From Thermodesulfovibrionales bacterium (GTDB taxonomy: Bacteria; Nitrospirota; Thermodesulfovibrionia; Thermodesulfovibrionales; Dissulfurispiraceae), in the NCBI GenBank assembly GCA_020062545.1, contig JAGUWD010000004.1, positions 1-64,000 of the forward strand: a stretch of 64,000 nt of DNA. Direction: 5' to 3'. A model generated the notes under the pieces. It saw nothing but the letters and a program-made list of their open reading frames with translations, made no database searches and was not told where the DNA came from. Every line of letters begins with the position of its first letter. Within the stretch, counting starts at the first letter, position 1. Below, piece by piece: positions 63,746 through 64,000 of the stretch. The position numbers and the translations under genes were made by a program.

Positions 63746-64000
63746 ATGCAATCAATGATAAACTATCTAATAATAGGCGCGGGAGGTTTCATAGGTGCGA
63801 TAGCCAGATACGCAATCGGCGTCTGGATAGGCCAGAAATGGGGGAGGAGTTTTCCCCTCGGAACATTTGTTATTAATGTAAGCGGGAGTTTTTTTATCGG
63901 TCTGATTATGTCCTTATTTACGGAAAGATTTATGGTGAATCCTCAATGGAGGCTTTTGCTGGTTGTAGGCTTTCTTGGTGCATATACGACCTTTTCAACA
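63746..64000 (+). CDS. crcB: Fluoride channel CrcB (Fluc), partial
   Basis: A partial frame running off the right edge (85 codons visible): MQSMINYLIIGAGGFIGAIA, RYAIGVWIG, FPLGTFVINVSGSF and GFLGAYTTFST. The NVxGSF and TTFST elements are signatures of Fluc fluoride channels, two of the four helices being visible. The preceding fluoride riboswitch agrees with the function. Confidence 0.93.
   Translation, partial: MQSMINYLIIGAGGFIGAIARYAIGVWIGQKWGRSFPLGTFVINVSGSFFIGLIMSLFTERFMVNPQWRLLLVVGFLGAYTTFST

Overview
The window looks like chromosome of a Gram-negative, anaerobic, respiring bacterium. It encodes a B12-type (class II) ribonucleotide reductase, a ferredoxin-fused electron-transfer flavoprotein, c-type multihaem cytochrome, a Tat-exported molybdenum reductase, an outer-membrane barrel and DegP. 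Gene content would suit Nitrospirota or a deltaproteobacterial lineage, but nothing here fixes the phylum.

Layout. 1-3.4 kb: thiamine operon thiS-thiG-thiE-thiC behind a TPP riboswitch. 3.4-8.0 kb: acyltransferase and HD genes (minus), then nrdJ, a ydcF-like gene and pdxJ. 8.05-10.2 kb: an accessory island with an integron-cassette-like unit, a truncated toxin with its antitoxin, a decayed IS200-type element and an intact RelE/ParE-type toxin-antitoxin pair. 10.4-18.2 kb: acpS, etfB, ferredoxin-etfA, fabD, mdh, ndk, ubiD, ribD. 18.2-25 kb: pyruvate-kinase-C-like gene, hemW, degP, tilS, a tandem Usp gene, tRNA-Ser(GCU), a lipoprotein and an HsdR_N-like protein. 25-36 kb: pyrimidine operon pyrR-pyrB-pyrC...carA...carB with a PyrR-type attenuator, interrupted by MNT/HEPN genes. 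36-37.3 kb: a phosphofructokinase. 37.3-61 kb: a large respiratory cluster. It holds a GGDEF-EAL protein and a chemoreceptor that both carry CxxCH haem motifs, two pairings of a periplasmic binding protein with a histidine kinase, an NtrC-type regulator, an 11-haem-motif cytochrome, an ArrA/ArrB-like arsenate-reductase pair with TorD-type chaperone and ferredoxin, molybdenum genes (FmdE-like, ModE-like, MoeA-like), an outer-membrane protein, tatA/tatC and ychF. The end of the window has a K+ channel, a histidine-kinase fragment and a fluoride riboswitch in front of crcB (cut by the window edge).

How it may work together: the binding-protein/kinase/regulator genes probably sense an oxyanion and switch on two sigma-54 promoters, one before the cytochrome gene and one before arrA. 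These promoters share an identical layout of two TGYTWC-N6-GTAACR dyads. The cytochrome would pass electrons from the quinone pool to ArrAB, and the Mo-cofactor and Tat genes would support maturation and export of ArrA.

Three patterns are not explained by ordinary gene annotation. (1) A dispersed intergenic element of about 160 bp in at least three copies plus a shortened relative, with long terminal arms that keep pairing while changing sequence. (2) Many degenerate 7- or 8-base repeat blocks, inserted in frame into core enzymes, forming parts of signal peptides and supplying stop codons. (3) The duplicated sigma-54 promoter architecture.
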